Below, one piece after another: positions 4,766 to 6,256 of a stretch of DNA of 6,256 nucleotides. The notes under the pieces are model-generated. The model was not told the origin of the DNA, searched no databases, and saw nothing but the letters and a program-made list of their open reading frames with translations. Numbering within the stretch: the first letter of the stretch is position 1; every line of letters starts with the position of its first letter. Made by a program: the position numbers and the translations under genes. The stretch covers positions 1 through 6,256 of the forward strand of contig CADBRC010000189.1 of the NCBI GenBank assembly GCA_902796985.1. The letters are read 5' to 3'. This stretch comes from an uncultured Spirochaetaceae bacterium. Its GTDB lineage: Bacteria > Spirochaetota > Spirochaetia > Treponematales > Treponemataceae.

Positions 4766-6256
4766 TTACTTCTCCTTCTTCGCCTTTGAGTTAGAAGCAG
4801 ACTTCTTGGAAGCGGGCTTCTTTTCTGCCGTCTTCTTAGCTACCGTTTTCTTCTCCGTGCTGGCTGCCGCTTTGGTCGACGCAGGCTTCTTGGCGGTTGC
4901 CTTGGCTTTGGCTTCCTTCTTGACCGGGCGGATTGCCTCGGTAAACTTCTCGCACTGATACTCGGCCCCGTCACGCGCAGTGCAGAGGGTCTTGTAGAGC
5001 TTGAAGATGTTGTTCCTCGTTATGCGGGGGCTGTACATGGAAACCGCCGCAAGGAGGTACCAGAGGGTCAGGTCCATCCGTTCCTTGTTGAACCAGCGGA
5101 TTCCGTTGAACTCGTTGGCCCCGGTCAGGGCGAAGGCCCGCTCACCGTAAGTCAGCTCCCGGGCAAGCTCGTATGCGGAGCTCAGATAGCTGGCCGCACC
5201 GAAGTTCAGGCTGCGGGCGGACATCAGGGAGAAGATGTTCAGGAAGGTTTCCTTCATGCCGTCGGCCTTGAGTCCGGCCTGGGTCAGGTACTCGGTGAGC
5301 TTCCTTGCGTAGCCCCACTTGCGAAGGCAAAGCTGCCCCGCCGATGAGACCATCGCGAACGCCGTGAGTATGTCGGGCGCGTTGGCAGAGCCCTTCGGCC
5401 CCTTGGCAAGCTCCTGCTCGAAGGGTGACTCCTGTGCCTTGTAGCTGTCATACAGGAATTCGACCTGGTTCTTGAATCCCGTCCACCGCTCCTCGGGGGT
5501 CGCGCTGACGGACTTCTTGCTGTTGCGCTTGGCCTTCTGGCTGGCAGAAGTCTTCGCACTCTCGCCGACCTTCTTTTCATCCTCAGCCAGCGCGGCGATC
5601 TCTTTGGCGACTTCCTCTTCCTTCTCGTAATAGGCGAGGGCCGCTTCCTCTACGGATGCGAAAAGCTCCTTCAGGACGGGACGCTTTTCCTTCTTCTCCT
5701 CAAGCTCCTCATCGCTTGCAAAGAGATTGTGCAGGGACGTAAGGAATTCCGGCGTAGCAAACTTTTCCAGCATGGCGTACAAATCCTTGTAGCGGTACTC
5801 CTCCCACGCGACATCCAGATCCTCGCAGCCCCGTCCGTTCAGAAGCTCGTGAAGCTTGGCGTACTTGCCTTCCGCCGTGTCCTCCACCTGCTGAACGTCC
5901 AGGTAGACCTGGTACTCGAAGCCGTTGAGCGCGACGAACATTCCCTGATTGATGATGTCATCGCTCTTCCTGACGTACCAGAGTCCGGCCTTGTGCTCAC
6001 GGAAGATGCAGTAGTTCTTCCAGCCCGGGCTGAGCTGCAGACCTTCGGACAGGGTCTTGGAAACCAGGGTCTTGTCGTTGTCGCCGCTCCCCGTCTTGAC
6101 AGCGTAGTCACAGGACTGCTTGATCCATCCCTGTGCCCGCTCGTACTTGTTGTTGTAGAAGACAATCGTCCGCTCCGTGCCGGAGCCGTTGGAGTAGGCG
6201 AAGATGTTCTCGTTGACGTGGCCGTTATCCCAGACATCGTAGAAGAGGAAGTTGTC
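4766..6256 (-). CDS. Alpha-amylase-family glycoside hydrolase, C-terminal part, with Lys/Ala-rich basic tail
   Basis: The frame is open from the right edge to a TAA at 4768-4766, giving the last 496 residues; the catalytic barrel is outside the window. The internal Met at 5941 is not the start, because 105 further codons in frame lie upstream and look coding. Residues 1-60 (FYDVWDNGHVNENIFAYSN, then a TERTIVFYNNKYERA segment) resemble the region after the GH13 barrel in long alpha-amylase-family proteins of spirochaetes and Chloroflexi. This is recognition by pattern and not a profile match. Residues about 180-260 are rich in Glu, Lys and Ala and probably form a helical or coiled linker. Residues 275-440 are a folded helical region of unknown role. 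The last 54 residues contain 19 Lys and 13 Ala, with AKKPAS and KKPASKK repeats like histone H1 tails. The most likely role is intracellular or surface alpha-glucan handling. Convergent with map. Confidence 0.7.
   Translation of the reverse strand, partial: DNFLFYDVWDNGHVNENIFAYSNGSGTERTIVFYNNKYERAQGWIKQSCDYAVKTGSGDNDKTLVSKTLSEGLQLSPGWKNYCIFREHKAGLWYVRKSDDIINQGMFVALNGFEYQVYLDVQQVEDTAEGKYAKLHELLNGRGCEDLDVAWEEYRYKDLYAMLEKFATPEFLTSLHNLFASDEELEEKKEKRPVLKELFASVEEAALAYYEKEEEVAKEIAALAEDEKKVGESAKTSASQKAKRNSKKSVSATPEERWTGFKNQVEFLYDSYKAQESPFEQELAKGPKGSANAPDILTAFAMVSSAGQLCLRKWGYARKLTEYLTQAGLKADGMKETFLNIFSLMSARSLNFGAASYLSSAYELARELTYGERAFALTGANEFNGIRWFNKERMDLTLWYLLAAVSMYSPRITRNNIFKLYKTLCTARDGAEYQCEKFTEAIRPVKKEAKAKATAKKPASTKAAASTEKKTVAKKTAEKKPASKKSASNSKAKKEK

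Noticed and set aside
5839..6237. Ser/Thr/Arg-rich minus-strand open frame at the right edge
   Set aside because: It is a shifted frame of the amylase-family gene, with low-complexity translation typical of a shadow frame.

Overview
The window is a bacterial chromosome segment, most likely from a spirochaete close to Treponema with moderately high GC. This placement is inferred from protein types rather than from a marker gene. They are a long glycosidase with the C-terminal region seen in spirochaete amylase-family proteins, an HU-like/DUF4469 protein of the Bacteroidetes/Treponema type, a four-domain (DHH-CBS-DRTGG-CBS-DHHA2) family II pyrophosphatase, and clusters of GC-rich intergenic palindromes. 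Four genes lie on the minus strand and one on the plus strand.

Layout, left to right. (1) Positions 1-350, minus: the N-terminal 116 residues of an AAA ATPase, cut by the window edge. (2) Positions 351-783 hold no convincing gene but two different direct-repeat arrays. One is a 33-bp-period array overlapping the ATPase promoter; the other is a degenerate 44-bp-period array of about five units. (3) Positions 853-1665, minus: an HU-like DNA-binding/DUF4469 protein with a good ribosome binding site and a strong intrinsic terminator. (4) Positions 1666-1999 are non-coding, with a leader-like micro-ORF, a hairpin and the pyrophosphatase terminator. (5) Positions 2000-3652, minus: Mn-dependent inorganic pyrophosphatase with nucleotide-sensing CBS and DRTGG domains. 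(6) Positions 3653-3774: a compact divergent promoter region. (7) Positions 3775-4557, plus: type I methionine aminopeptidase. (8) Positions 4558-4765: about 200 bp between convergent genes filled with five consecutive GC-rich palindromes. (9) Positions 4766-6256, minus: the C-terminal 496 residues of an alpha-amylase-family protein ending in a histone-H1-like Lys/Ala tail.

The right-hand genes are housekeeping or carbohydrate metabolism. The left third (ATPase, repeat arrays, HU-like protein) looks more accessory. Each minus-strand gene complete in the window has its own terminator, so these are probably single-gene transcripts. The most notable signals are: the repeat core lying inside the ATPase promoter; two promoters whose TATAAT box is exactly 6 nt from the ATG, suggesting leaderless mRNAs; the 44-bp array; the palindrome cluster; and the basic tail on a glycosidase. 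No complete new defence or mobile system can be demonstrated from this window alone.
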